Source: JAVVEG01 sp032251455
Lineage (GTDB): Bacteria; Pseudomonadota; Gammaproteobacteria; Pseudomonadales; Pseudohongiellaceae
DNA: 64,000 bases
Direction: 5' to 3'
NCBI GenBank assembly: GCA_032251455.1
Contig: JAVVEG010000001.1
Coordinates: forward strand, 228,150-292,149
Translations under genes and position numbers: made by a program
The notes under the pieces: generated by a model
Database searches by the model: none
The model's input: the letters and a program-made list of their open reading frames with translations, nothing else
Told to the model about the DNA's origin: nothing
Part shown: positions 52,453 to 61,301 of the stretch, piece after piece
How the letters are laid out: each line of letters starts with the position of its first letter
Position numbering within the stretch: position 1 is the first letter of the stretch

Positions 52453-53232
52453 ATGATGGAAATTGACACCATATCTCCGGACTGGCCTTTATCGGATAAA
52501 GTTGGAGCCTTTATCAGCACCAGGTCGCCCGGGCATGGTCGAGGGCCATTTCAACATTTCAATCTGGCTGAACATGTTGGGGATGACAGCAAGGTTGTAC
52601 AGGATAACCGGGGTGAGCTGTCCCGACTACTGCCCGCAGGCACCCGCATACAATGGTTGCAACAAGTGCATGGTACCCGGGTACTGAAACCAGCACTCGA
52701 CTCTATGGGGACTGAATTGGTGAAGGCAGATGCCATCTATCTGGACCGGGTAGGTGTGGCCGGAGCCGTCATGGTAGCTGATTGTCTGCCGGTTTTGCTG
52801 GCTGCCAAAGATGGCAGGGAGGCGGCTGTAGCCCATGCCGGATGGCGTGGTCTGTTGGGCGGGGTACTGGAGGAGACCCTGGCTTGTTTCAGGGCGCCAA
52901 GGGAGGAAATACATGCCTGGATGGGGCCGGCGATAGGGCCTTGTCATTTTGAAGTGGGCGCTGAAGTCAGAGAGGCATTTCTGGCGCACTGTGCTCAGGT
53001 AGAGCAAGCAAGATTGCTCGATAAGCTTGGCTTCATGCCTGGGGGCAGTGGAAACAAGAACAAGTGGCAGGCCAACCTGTATGCAATTGCTTCCTTGCGA
53101 TTGAGTTGGAGTGGTGTCAAGCAGATCCATGGGGGTGGCTTGTGTACCTATTGTGATCCCGAAAGATTCTTTTCCTATCGCCGTGATGGAGTCACCGGAC
53201 GCATGGCCAGTTTGATATACCTCAAGGCCTAA
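52453..53232 (+). CDS. pgeF: Purine nucleoside phosphorylase / multicopper-type YfiH (PgeF)
   Basis: A 259-residue YfiH/DUF152 family protein. It has the conserved zinc-binding His and Cys pattern: HFNLAEHVGDD, WLQQVHGTRV, VMVADCLPVLLA, VAHAGWRGLLGGVLEETL and AIGPCHFEVG. E. coli YfiH has been linked to editing of peptidoglycan precursors (PgeF); family members also cleave purine nucleosides. The ATG at 52453 is chosen for the AGGGA seven bases upstream; an earlier ATG at 52420 overlaps rluD. Confidence 0.9.
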   Translation: MMEIDTISPDWPLSDKVGAFISTRSPGHGRGPFQHFNLAEHVGDDSKVVQDNRGELSRLLPAGTRIQWLQQVHGTRVLKPALDSMGTELVKADAIYLDRVGVAGAVMVADCLPVLLAAKDGREAAVAHAGWRGLLGGVLEETLACFRAPREEIHAWMGPAIGPCHFEVGAEVREAFLAHCAQVEQARLLDKLGFMPGGSGNKNKWQANLYAIASLRLSWSGVKQIHGGGLCTYCDPERFFSYRRDGVTGRMASLIYLKA

Positions 53233-53261
53233 GAAGCTTTTTCCTTAATTTCAATTCGCAG

Positions 53262-53290
53262 CTTGAAATTTCCCTCGTGCAGCCGCATTA
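53262..53290 (+). promoter_or_regulatory. Sigma-32 (RpoH) promoter of clpB
   Basis: CTTGAAA (53262-53268), a 14-base spacer and CCGCATTA (53283-53290) lie 33 bases before the clpB ATG. Both boxes and the spacing fit the heat-shock consensus, as expected for clpB. Confidence 0.72.
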
Positions 53291-53323
53291 GTAGCCTTAT
53301 CAATAATTTGTTTGGGGTAAGTG

Positions 53324-55924
53324 ATGCGACTAGATCAACTGACAGGTAAATTGCAGGCTGCATTGGCTGACGCGCAGTCTCTGGCTCTGGGAAACGATAA
53401 TAACTTTATCGAACCGGTGCATTTGGTGCTGGCTTTGCTTGAGCAAAAAAATGGGGCGGTTAAACCTCTGTTGGCTCAAACAGGTTTCAATATCAGCGAG
53501 TTGCGCAACCAATTGCAAAACCTGCTGGATCGGCTACCGAAAGTCCAAGGTAATGAAGGTGATATTACCATTTCCAATGAACTTGGCCGATTATTCAATC
53601 TGGCTGATCGTGCCGCACAGAAAAATGGCGATAAGTTCATTTCATCGGAAACTGTGTTGCTGGCAGCAATGGCTGACAAGGGAGAACTGGGGAAAATACT
53701 TAACTCCTTTGGAGTGAGCCAGCAGGCACTTGAAAATGCCATTAAAAACCTGCGTGGCGGAGACAAGGTCGACGATGCCGGAGCAGAAGAATCCTGGCAG
53801 GCCTTATCCCGCTTTTGTATCGATCTGACCGAAAAGGCAGCCAAGGGCGAACTTGACCCGGTAATCGGTCGCGACAGCGAGATTCGTAGAACCATTCAGG
53901 TTCTGCAGCGCAGAACCAAGAATAATCCTGTATTGATCGGAGAACCAGGTGTCGGCAAGACCGCCATCCTTGAAGGCCTGGCACAACGAATTGTCAATGG
54001 TGAGGTGCCGGAAGGGCTCAAGGACAAGAAAATCCTTGCGCTGGATATGGGTTCTCTGATTGCTGGCGCCAAATTCAGAGGTGAATTCGAGGAGCGTTTG
54101 AAAGGGGTTCTGAACGAACTGTCCAAGCAGGAAGGCTCTGTGATCCTTTTTATTGATGAATTGCATACCATGGTTGGAGCCGGAAAAGCGGACGGTGCAA
54201 TGGATGCAGGGAATATGCTCAAACCAGCTCTGGCTCGAGGCGAATTGCATTGCGTCGGAGCAACCACTCTGGATGAATACCGAAAGTACATAGAAAAAGA
54301 TGCTGCACTTGAACGACGTTTCCAAAAAGTGTTGGTTGATGAACCTTCGGAAGAGGACACGATCGCCATTCTCAGGGGCTTGAAAGAGCGTTATGAAGTG
54401 CATCATGGCGTGCAGATAGCTGATGCGGCGATTATTGCAGCAGCACGGCTTTCACAACGTTATATTCCTGACCGGCAGTTGCCCGATAAGGCTATCGATT
54501 TGATAGATGAGGCAGCCAGTATGATCCGCATGGAAATCGACTCCAAACCGGAAGAGATGGACAAGTTGGAGCGCAAACTCATTCAACTGAAAATAGAAAG
54601 AGAGGCGCTGAAAAAAGAAGAGGACGAGGGTTCAAGAAAGCGACAGGAGAAACTGGCTGACGAGATTGGCAAGCTGGAAGCTGAATTTGCCGATCTCGAG
54701 GAAATCTGGAAAGCAGAGAAGGCTTCGGTGCAGGGCACTCAATCCATCAAGAGCAATCTTGAAAAAGCCAGGGCTGATCTGGAAGTGGCCAGGCGCAACG
54801 GTGATCTTGCCCGGATGTCTGAATTGCAATACGGCATCATTCCCAATCTGGAAAAATCACTGGATATGTCCGCTCAGGCAGAAATGATGGAGATGCGCCT
54901 GTTGCGAAGCAGAGTTACCGAGGAGGAAATTGCTGATGTTGTCTCCCGCTGGACAGGCATTCCGGTTTCGAAAATGCTGCAAGGTGACAAGCAAAAGCTT
55001 TTGAACATGGAGGATGCTCTGCATAAGCGAGTGATAGGACAGAATGAGGCCGTTGTTGCCGTGGCGAATGCGGTCAGGCGATCGCGTTCCGGTTTGTCCG
55101 ACCCCAACCGTCCCAATGGCTCGTTCCTTTTTCTGGGGCCAACAGGGGTTGGCAAGACTGAATTATGCAAGGCCCTGGCAGAGTTCCTGTTTGATACGGA
55201 GGATGCCATGGTCAGGATTGATATGTCGGAATTCATGGAGCAACATTCAGTTGCCCGTTTGATCGGTGCGCCTCCTGGTTATGTTGGTTATGAAGAAGGG
55301 GGTTATCTGACGGAAGCCGTGCGCAGGCGACCTTATTCGGTGCTTTTGCTTGATGAGGTTGAGAAAGCGCATCCCGATGTATTCAATATACTCCTGCAGG
55401 TAATGGATGATGGTCGACTCACTGATGGGCATGGCAGAACGGTTGATTTTCGCAATACCGTCATTGTCATGACATCCAATCTGGGTTCCGCCAGAATCCA
55501 GGAAATGATGCAGGATGGTACTCCTGATGTGGGCACTTATGATCGTGTCAAGGCAGAGGTTTTATCCGTTGTGGTGAAGCATTTTTCTCCTGAATTCGTC
55601 AATCGTATCGACGAAACGGTCGTATTTCATCCGCTGGAGCAGGCTCAGATTCGTGGCATCGCATCAATCCAGATCGAAAGGCTGGACCGAAGGCTGCAGG
55701 ACAACGACCTGCATATCGAAGTCAGTGAAGCTGTTCTGGATAAAGTGGCTGATCTGGGTTACGACCCGGTTTATGGAGCACGTCCCCTTAAACGGGCCAT
55801 TCAGAACTGGATTGAAAACCCATTGGCTCAACGGGTCATCAAAGGAGAGTACCAGCCTGGTGACTGCATAACCGTCGATGTTGATGGGGATGTCTTCAGC
55901 TTTGGCAAGCGCCTTCTGCATTGA
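53324..55924 (+). CDS. clpB: ATP-dependent disaggregase ClpB
   Basis: An 866-residue Hsp100 chaperone that rescues aggregated proteins with DnaK. The N-terminal Clp repeat domain is at about 1-145. NBD1 has Walker A GEPGVGKTA and Walker B VILFIDELHT. A coiled-coil middle domain follows (about 400-525, EMDKLERKLIQLKIEREALKK...). NBD2 has Walker A GPTGVGKTEL and the C-terminal D2 small domain. The ATG at 53324 has GGGG upstream; a GTG one codon earlier is less likely. It has its own sigma-32 promoter and a strong downstream terminator. Confidence 0.97.
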   Translation: MRLDQLTGKLQAALADAQSLALGNDNNFIEPVHLVLALLEQKNGAVKPLLAQTGFNISELRNQLQNLLDRLPKVQGNEGDITISNELGRLFNLADRAAQKNGDKFISSETVLLAAMADKGELGKILNSFGVSQQALENAIKNLRGGDKVDDAGAEESWQALSRFCIDLTEKAAKGELDPVIGRDSEIRRTIQVLQRRTKNNPVLIGEPGVGKTAILEGLAQRIVNGEVPEGLKDKKILALDMGSLIAGAKFRGEFEERLKGVLNELSKQEGSVILFIDELHTMVGAGKADGAMDAGNMLKPALARGELHCVGATTLDEYRKYIEKDAALERRFQKVLVDEPSEEDTIAILRGLKERYEVHHGVQIADAAIIAAARLSQRYIPDRQLPDKAIDLIDEAASMIRMEIDSKPEEMDKLERKLIQLKIEREALKKEEDEGSRKRQEKLADEIGKLEAEFADLEEIWKAEKASVQGTQSIKSNLEKARADLEVARRNGDLARMSELQYGIIPNLEKSLDMSAQAEMMEMRLLRSRVTEEEIADVVSRWTGIPVSKMLQGDKQKLLNMEDALHKRVIGQNEAVVAVANAVRRSRSGLSDPNRPNGSFLFLGPTGVGKTELCKALAEFLFDTEDAMVRIDMSEFMEQHSVARLIGAPPGYVGYEEGGYLTEAVRRRPYSVLLLDEVEKAHPDVFNILLQVMDDGRLTDGHGRTVDFRNTVIVMTSNLGSARIQEMMQDGTPDVGTYDRVKAEVLSVVVKHFSPEFVNRIDETVVFHPLEQAQIRGIASIQIERLDRRLQDNDLHIEVSEAVLDKVADLGYDPVYGARPLKRAIQNWIENPLAQRVIKGEYQPGDCITVDVDGDVFSFGKRLLH

Positions 55925-55985
55925 AATCAGGCTCATAGCACTGTTCGTTTCAATCAAGTTGACATTGGCTACTTGACAATACTGC

Positions 55986-56015
55986 AAATGGTGGGAAAAT
56001 TACCCACCATTTTGC
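55986..56015 (+). terminator. Rho-independent terminator after clpB
   Basis: A ten-base-pair perfect stem (AAATGGTGGG with CCCACCATTT) around a seven-base loop. The 3' arm ends in a run of Ts (TTTT then GCTTTG). It sits 62 bases after the clpB stop. Confidence 0.78.
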
Positions 56016-56095
56016 TTTGCAGACTGAGCAGGTTACCCCTCATCCATTCTGCTTTAGTCGGTGACTGACTGACAGTGCCAGTCCCGGGGCTATTG

Positions 56096-56123
56096 CTTAG
56101 GTGTCAGACAATATCCACCTAAG
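56096..56123 (+). promoter_or_regulatory. Hairpin in the ilvI leader region
   Basis: An inverted repeat, CTTAGGTG and CACCTAAG, around a 12-base loop. It lies about 255 bases upstream of the ilvI start. A second hairpin (GAGCAGC-AAG-GCTGCTC) is at 56318-56334. The 453 bases between clpB and ilvI contain no gene I can support. No leader peptide rich in Ile, Val or Leu codons was found, so attenuation is not shown. Confidence 0.35.
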
Positions 56124-56378
56124 GCTTCACACGTTATCGCGTAAGGAGCCGGCATAAGTCGGAACTGGTATGTCTCAAGATCGGATGCTGCGGCTGCAGT
56201 GAGCAGATCGAATAAGAGACGTGCCGGACTCTGGGTTATGTTGGAAGCCGCGTGCTTCTCCCTGAGATTACAATTTGAGTGCTGCTCTGAACAAGGCGGC
56301 CACAGAACCCGGAATATGAGCAGCAAGGCTGCTCATAGGCTCCGTCAATGTATTCATATGAATTTGAGGAAGTCAAAG

Positions 56379-58103
56379 GTGGAACAATTATCTGGCGGTG
56401 AAATTCTCATTCGCGCCCTGCATGACGAAGGAGTTGAACTGCTTTTTGGTTATCCCGGCGGCGCAGCGCTGCATATCTATGACGCTATTTTCAACCAGGA
56501 CAAGATTGAACATATTCTGGTGCGTCATGAACAGGCCGCTACCCATGCTGCTGATGGTTATGCCCGTGCAACCGGTAAGCCGGGTGTCGTGCTGGTTACA
56601 TCGGGACCAGGAGCAACCAATGCCATTACCGGGATTGCAACGGCTTTCATGGATTCGATTCCAATGATCGTGATATCAGGGCAGGTTGACAGCTCGCTGA
56701 TCGGTTCGGATGCCTTTCAGGAAACCGATATGGTTGGCGTTTCCAGGCCGATAGTGAAGCACAGTTTCATGATCCAGTCTGCGGAGGATATCGCTGTTAC
56801 AGTAAAAAAAGCCTTTCATATTGCGACCACAGGCAGACCTGGCCCGGTGGTGATTGATATTCCGAAAGATGTGACAGATCCAGCCCGGAAAGTGGCTTAC
56901 CATTATCCTGCGACCATCAAGATGCGTTCCTATTCGGTTCCTGCCAAAGGGCATACTGGACAGATAAAGAAAGCAGTTGAAATTCTGCTGGCAGCCAAGC
57001 GCCCCATCATCTATGCCGGGGGAGGGGTTGTCCAGGGCAATGGCAGTGAATTGCTGACTTCTCTGGCTCGCAAGCTCGGCTTCCCAGTGACCAATACCCT
57101 GATGGGGCTTGGCGCATACCCTGGAACAGACAAGCAGTTTCTCGGCATGCTGGGCATGCACGGTACCTATGAAGCCAATATGGCCATGCATTTCAGCGAT
57201 GTGGTTTTAGGCGTAGGGGTTCGTTTTGATGATCGTGTAACCAATAACATCAGTAAATTCTGCCCGGGAGCCAAAATTTTGCATATTGATATCGATCCGG
57301 CATCGATTTCAAAGACAGTTGCTGCCGATGTACCGATTGTCGGTGCAGTCAGCCACGTTCTGGAAGAGATGCTGGAGCTGATATCCCATGCCGATACAGG
57401 GGTAGATGTGCGGGCGCTTGATTTATGGTGGAAGCAGATAGAAGGCTGGCGCGAGAAGGATTGTCTGCGTGTGACCCCGGCGGGAAATGACATTATCAAG
57501 CCTCAGCAGGTCATTCAGAGTTTGTATCGGGTGACTGGTGGTGATGCGTATGTGTCATCCGACGTCGGTCAGCACCAGATGTTTGCGGCATTGTATTATC
57601 AGTACGACAAGCCCAGACGCTGGATAAACTCAGGTGGTCTTGGCACGATGGGGTTCGGTTTCCCATCTGCCATGGGTGTGCAACTGGCCTTTCCGGATGC
57701 GGTCTCTGTCTGTGTGACAGGAGAAGGCAGTTTTCAGATGAACCTGCAAGAGCTGGCAACCTGTATGCAATATAGCCTGCCAGTCAAGATTGTCTGTCTC
57801 AATAACCAGGCCCTGGGCATGGTCAAGCAATGGCAGGATATGCAGTATGGGGGCAGATATTCACACAGTACTTATGCAGAATCCTTGCCTGATTTTGTCA
57901 AGCTGGTGGAAGCTTATGGTCATGTGGGCATAAGAATCGAGAAACTGTCCGAGTTGGATGCCAGGATGGAAGAAGCGTTTGCACTGAAAGACAGACTTGT
58001 TTTTGTCGATGTACTCGTTGATCCGATGGAGCATGTCTATCCCATGGCGATCAAGGGTGGTGCGATGAAGGATATGTATTTGAGCAAGACGGAGAGAACC
58101 TGA
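56379..58103 (+). CDS. ilvI: Acetolactate synthase large subunit IlvI
   Basis: A 574-residue ThDP- and FAD-dependent enzyme making acetolactate/acetohydroxybutyrate for Val, Leu and Ile synthesis. N-terminal VEQLSGGEILIRAL is the usual IlvI start, then VELLFGYPGGAALHIYDAI, HEQAATHAADGYARATGKPGV with the catalytic Glu, and the ThDP motif region VTGEGSFQMNLQELATC with LNNQALGMV. The GTG at 56379 follows GAGGA by eight bases and gives the length of E. coli IlvI; an ATG seven codons earlier is possible. ilvH follows one base after its stop. Confidence 0.96.
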   Translation: MEQLSGGEILIRALHDEGVELLFGYPGGAALHIYDAIFNQDKIEHILVRHEQAATHAADGYARATGKPGVVLVTSGPGATNAITGIATAFMDSIPMIVISGQVDSSLIGSDAFQETDMVGVSRPIVKHSFMIQSAEDIAVTVKKAFHIATTGRPGPVVIDIPKDVTDPARKVAYHYPATIKMRSYSVPAKGHTGQIKKAVEILLAAKRPIIYAGGGVVQGNGSELLTSLARKLGFPVTNTLMGLGAYPGTDKQFLGMLGMHGTYEANMAMHFSDVVLGVGVRFDDRVTNNISKFCPGAKILHIDIDPASISKTVAADVPIVGAVSHVLEEMLELISHADTGVDVRALDLWWKQIEGWREKDCLRVTPAGNDIIKPQQVIQSLYRVTGGDAYVSSDVGQHQMFAALYYQYDKPRRWINSGGLGTMGFGFPSAMGVQLAFPDAVSVCVTGEGSFQMNLQELATCMQYSLPVKIVCLNNQALGMVKQWQDMQYGGRYSHSTYAESLPDFVKLVEAYGHVGIRIEKLSELDARMEEAFALKDRLVFVDVLVDPMEHVYPMAIKGGAMKDMYLSKTERT

Positions 58104-58104
58104 A

Positions 58105-58596
58105 ATGAGACATATAATATCTATTCTCCTGGAAAATGAACCAGGTGCACTGTCTCGTGTTGTAGGTTTGTTCTCCCAGCGAAACTACAATATTGAGTCA
58201 TTGACTGTCGCTCCGACAGAAGACCATAGTCTGTCCCGGTTGACGATTACCACCATCGGTGATGATCGCAAGATAGAGCAGATTACCAAGCATCTTAATA
58301 AGTTGATTGATGTGGTCAAACTGGTTGATCTTACTGAGGGTGCGCATATAGAGCGTGAGCTGATGCTCATCAAGGTCAAGGCGACTGGCGCGCAGCGGGC
58401 CGAGATAAAGCGTACAACCGATATTTTTAGAGGCCAGATCGTTGATGTGACCAGCGCGGTTTACAGTATTCAGTTGGCTGGCACCTCGGAAAAGCTGGAT
58501 AGTTTTCTGGCGGCAATTGGTAACACGGGTGTTCTGGAGGTGGCCAGAACAGGGGTGACAGGTATCTCACGCGGAGAGAAAGTGCTCAGTCTCTGA
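58105..58596 (+). CDS. ilvH: Acetolactate synthase small (regulatory) subunit IlvH
   Basis: A 163-residue ACT-domain regulator that binds valine and activates IlvI. The N-terminal ACT domain is MRHIISILLENEPGALSRVVGLFSQRNYNIESLTVAPTED in blocks, and the family motif TKHLNKLIDVVKLVDL follows. It is coupled to ilvI. It ends just before a strong bidirectional terminator; the next gene, ilvC, faces it. Confidence 0.96.
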   Translation: MRHIISILLENEPGALSRVVGLFSQRNYNIESLTVAPTEDHSLSRLTITTIGDDRKIEQITKHLNKLIDVVKLVDLTEGAHIERELMLIKVKATGAQRAEIKRTTDIFRGQIVDVTSAVYSIQLAGTSEKLDSFLAAIGNTGVLEVARTGVTGISRGEKVLSL

Positions 58597-58624
58597 CTGT
58601 CCGACATCTCTGGATTAAACCACA

Positions 58625-58659
58625 AAGGCCGCAACCTGAATGCAACAGGTTGCGGCCTT
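58625..58659. terminator. Bidirectional terminator between ilvH and ilvC
   Basis: A fourteen-base-pair perfect stem (AAGGCCGCAACCTG with CAGGTTGCGGCCTT) around a seven-base loop. It lies between the convergent ends of ilvH and ilvC. The stem is long and G+C rich, but only short A and T runs flank it. Confidence 0.8.
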
Positions 58660-58666
58660 GCGCAAT

Positions 58667-60142
58667 TTACACTTGAATCGATTTTTTCATGGCAGTCATA
58701 TAGGAGCGCAACTTGCGTCCGACTATTTCGATCGGATGGTTGCGGATGCTTTGATTGGCCTGGATAAGCTCTGCGTTGTCAACACCGAAATCATTCAGCG
58801 ACAAACCTTTGCCTATTACATCGACATCAATTTTAGTCATGAAGTCCTGCAGGAGCGGGACGCATTCATGAGAGAACAGGTAACAGCCATATTCCGCAGT
58901 GTCAGAGATTACCTTGTTCATTTCATAGAGTTTTTTGCGACCGATCAGGTTGGCAATCAATGGAACCTCATGCAATGATTCGTAATATGCCGACTCCTCG
59001 ATAATGCCACTGTCTGTCATGGTCTCGAAGGCCAGTTCCACGCCAGCCTTCAGCATGGCGACCATCAGGATGCCGTTATCAAAGTATTCCTGTTCGGAGA
59101 TCGTCATGCTGCCTGCAGTTGATTTCTCGAAACTGGTTTCTGCGGTTGCAGCTCGCCAGGTCAGCAATTTTTTATCATCATTTTTCCAATCTTCCATCAT
59201 GTCGCGGGAAAACTCGCCAGTGATGATGTTGTCCATGTGTTTCTGGAAGAGAGGGGTCATGAGTTCCTTCAACTCCGAGGCAAGGGAATTCGCCAATAAC
59301 TTGGCAGGATTGGATAGGCGATCCATCATGTTGGTGATCCCCCCATGTTTTAACCCTTCAGAGATCACTTCCCATCCGTGCTGTACCAGTTTGGATGCGT
59401 AAGCAGGGTCGATACCCTTTGCTACCATTTTGTCGTAACAGAGAACAGAACCGGTCTGCAGCATGCCACAGAGAATGGTCTGTTCCCCCATCAGGTCCGA
59501 TTTCACCTCGGCAATGAAAGAGGATTCGAGCACTCCGGCGCGATGACCACCGGTTGCTGCCGCATAGGCTTTGGCCAGTTCCAGGCCCTCGCCTTTGGGG
59601 TCGTTCTCAGCATGTACGGCAATCAGGGTTGGCACGCCAAAACCACGCTTATATTCTTCCCGGACTTCGGTGCCAGGACATTTGGGGGCAACCATGATGA
59701 CTGTCAGATCAGAACGGATCTTCATGCCTTCTTCAACAATATTGAAACCGTGAGAATAAGCCAGTGTTGCCTCTTTTTTCATCAAAGGCATGACTTGCTG
59801 GATGACCGACGTATGCTGCTTGTCCGGGGTCAGATTCAGAACCAGATCGGCCTGGGGAATCAGTTCCTCATAGGTGCCTGCAACAAAGCCGTTTTCCGTG
59901 GCATTTTTCCAGGACTGGCGTTTTTCGCTTATTGCGTCTGCACGCAAGGCATAGGAAATATCCAGTCCGCTGTCGCGCATGTTCAGGCCCTGGTTAAGCC
60001 CTTGGGCTCCACAACCGATGATGACTATCTTCTTTCCTGACAGCCTGCTCACACCATCGGCAAATTCGCTCTTATCCATGAATCGGCATTTGCCCAGCTG
60101 ATTCAGTTGCAAGCGTAAAGGCAATGTATTGAAGTAGTTCAT
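58667..60142 (-). CDS. ilvC: Ketol-acid reductoisomerase IlvC, class II (long form)
   Basis: A 491-residue NADPH-dependent enzyme of the Val/Ile pathway. It begins MNYFNTLPLRLQLNQLGKCRFM and has GKKIVIIGCGAQGLNQGLNMRDSG, TPDKQHTSVIQQVMPL, APKCPGTEVREEYKRGFGVPTLIAVH and two copies of the C-terminal knotted domain, including SGIIEESAYYESLHEVPLIAN. This is the long enterobacterial-type class II enzyme, not the class I (about 338 residues) often found beside ilvIH in Pseudomonas-like bacteria. It diverges from ilvY, as in E. coli, and is convergent with ilvH. A Met one codon earlier is possible. Confidence 0.95.
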   Translation of the reverse strand: MNYFNTLPLRLQLNQLGKCRFMDKSEFADGVSRLSGKKIVIIGCGAQGLNQGLNMRDSGLDISYALRADAISEKRQSWKNATENGFVAGTYEELIPQADLVLNLTPDKQHTSVIQQVMPLMKKEATLAYSHGFNIVEEGMKIRSDLTVIMVAPKCPGTEVREEYKRGFGVPTLIAVHAENDPKGEGLELAKAYAAATGGHRAGVLESSFIAEVKSDLMGEQTILCGMLQTGSVLCYDKMVAKGIDPAYASKLVQHGWEVISEGLKHGGITNMMDRLSNPAKLLANSLASELKELMTPLFQKHMDNIITGEFSRDMMEDWKNDDKKLLTWRAATAETSFEKSTAGSMTISEQEYFDNGILMVAMLKAGVELAFETMTDSGIIEESAYYESLHEVPLIANLIGRKKLYEMNKVISDTAEYGCYLFSHECVPLLQDFMTKIDVDVIGKGLSLNDFGVDNAELIQANQSIRNHPIEIVGRKLRSYMTAMKKSIQV

Positions 60143-60232
60143 CACAGTTCTCCGGGGGCAAGTAATGGTTCAGATGTTGGTTACGAGGTTTGTTCAGTTT
60201 TTTGATGAAAGCATCATAGTGGATAAAATGAC

Positions 60233-60256
60233 TTGCGTAAAATGAATTGTTTGCAA
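60233..60256. promoter_or_regulatory. Candidate IlvY operator in the ilvC-ilvY gap
   Basis: A weak TTGC...GCAA symmetry within the 169-base divergent region, where an LysR-type regulator would bind near the overlapping promoters. The arms are only four bases, so this is a location to examine rather than a site call. Confidence 0.3.
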
Positions 60257-60311
60257 TACCATGTTTCATTTTTAGAAATATAAAATTCAAATCAGGGTTT
60301 GAGTCTTCTGA

Positions 60312-61196
60312 ATGGACATCAAGGAATTACAGTTATTTTTGCATTTGAGTAAATCGCTGCATTATGCAAAAACAAGCCAGGATTGTCATGTCAGCCCATC
60401 GACATTGACCCGGGTTGTACAAAAACTGGAGCAGCAAAGTGGCTGTCTGTTGCTGGAGCGAGACAACCGGACAGTCAGGTTGACTCGCGAAGGTGTCATG
60501 TTTCGTGAATTTGCTGTTGCTGTGATGGATAACTGGCAACAATTCCAGGCGGAAGTGTCGACTTCCGTAAGCAGTCTGCACGGCGAGTTAAGCGTATTTT
60601 GCTCAGTAACTGCCAGCTACAGTTTCCTGCATGAGCTTTTGGACAGATATCGGGCAGATTACCCGGAGGTGGAAATACATCTGCATACCGGCGATTCTGC
60701 CATGGCTGTGCAGCGCATACAGGAGGAGTTGGAGGATATCAGTGTTGCTGCCAGGCCGGATAAATTGCCGGGGAATCTTGAATTCAAGGAAATAGGTCAA
60801 TCAAAGCTGGTCTTCATAGCCCCATTGGCCAGTTCTGAGGCGAGAAAGAAGTGGGGTTTCAAGAGCCTGGCTGATATTTCCGATTGGCAAGGTATACCTT
60901 TTATCGCTTCTGAATCTGGGCTCGCCCGCCAGCGAACTGATCGCTGGTTTCGCGCCAAAGGAGTGAAACCCAGTATATATGCCCAGGTCAGCGGAAATGA
61001 AGCGATAGTCAGTATGGTAAGTTTAGGGTTTGGGATTGGGGTCGTGCCCTTGTTGGTGGTACAGAACAGTTTGCTTGGCAGCAAGATTGAAATTCTTGAT
61101 GTCAGTCCTCCGCTTGAGCCTTTTTCAATAGGCTTATGTACCATGAAACGCAAACTGGGGAATCCCTTGGTACAAGCTTTTTGGAATCTGGCCTGA
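60312..61196 (+). CDS. ilvY: LysR-type activator of ilvC (IlvY)
   Basis: A 294-residue LysR-family regulator. The N-terminal helix-turn-helix is MDIKELQLFLHLSKSLHYAKTSQDCHVSPSTLTRVVQKLEQ in blocks, with LLERDNRTVRLT following. The effector domain has GELSVFCSVTASYSFLHELLDRYRADYPEVEIHLHTGD, VSGNEAIVSMVSLGFGIGVVPLLV. These agree with IlvY, which activates divergent ilvC when acetolactate or acetohydroxybutyrate accumulates. Divergent position next to class II ilvC supports the call. Confidence 0.93.
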   Translation: MDIKELQLFLHLSKSLHYAKTSQDCHVSPSTLTRVVQKLEQQSGCLLLERDNRTVRLTREGVMFREFAVAVMDNWQQFQAEVSTSVSSLHGELSVFCSVTASYSFLHELLDRYRADYPEVEIHLHTGDSAMAVQRIQEELEDISVAARPDKLPGNLEFKEIGQSKLVFIAPLASSEARKKWGFKSLADISDWQGIPFIASESGLARQRTDRWFRAKGVKPSIYAQVSGNEAIVSMVSLGFGIGVVPLLVVQNSLLGSKIEILDVSPPLEPFSIGLCTMKRKLGNPLVQAFWNLA

Positions 61197-61301
61197 ACTT
61201 ATCCAACCACTGTTTGGGAGTACTACTCGCGATAAAAATGTCAGTGAGGTGTATACTGCCCCCAATCAATCCAATGGTTTATCAAGGTGTCAAGATATAA
61301 T

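Noticed and set aside
56170..56202. Ten-codon frame upstream of ilvI considered as a leader peptide
   Set aside because: It has no run of Ile, Val or Leu codons, a poor ribosome binding site and no linked terminator/antiterminator pair that I can show.
56199..56378. Upstream extension of ilvI
   Set aside because: The frame is open but the extra 60 residues are Cys- and Arg-rich and unlike IlvI; the GTG at 56379 has a good ribosome binding site and gives the standard length.
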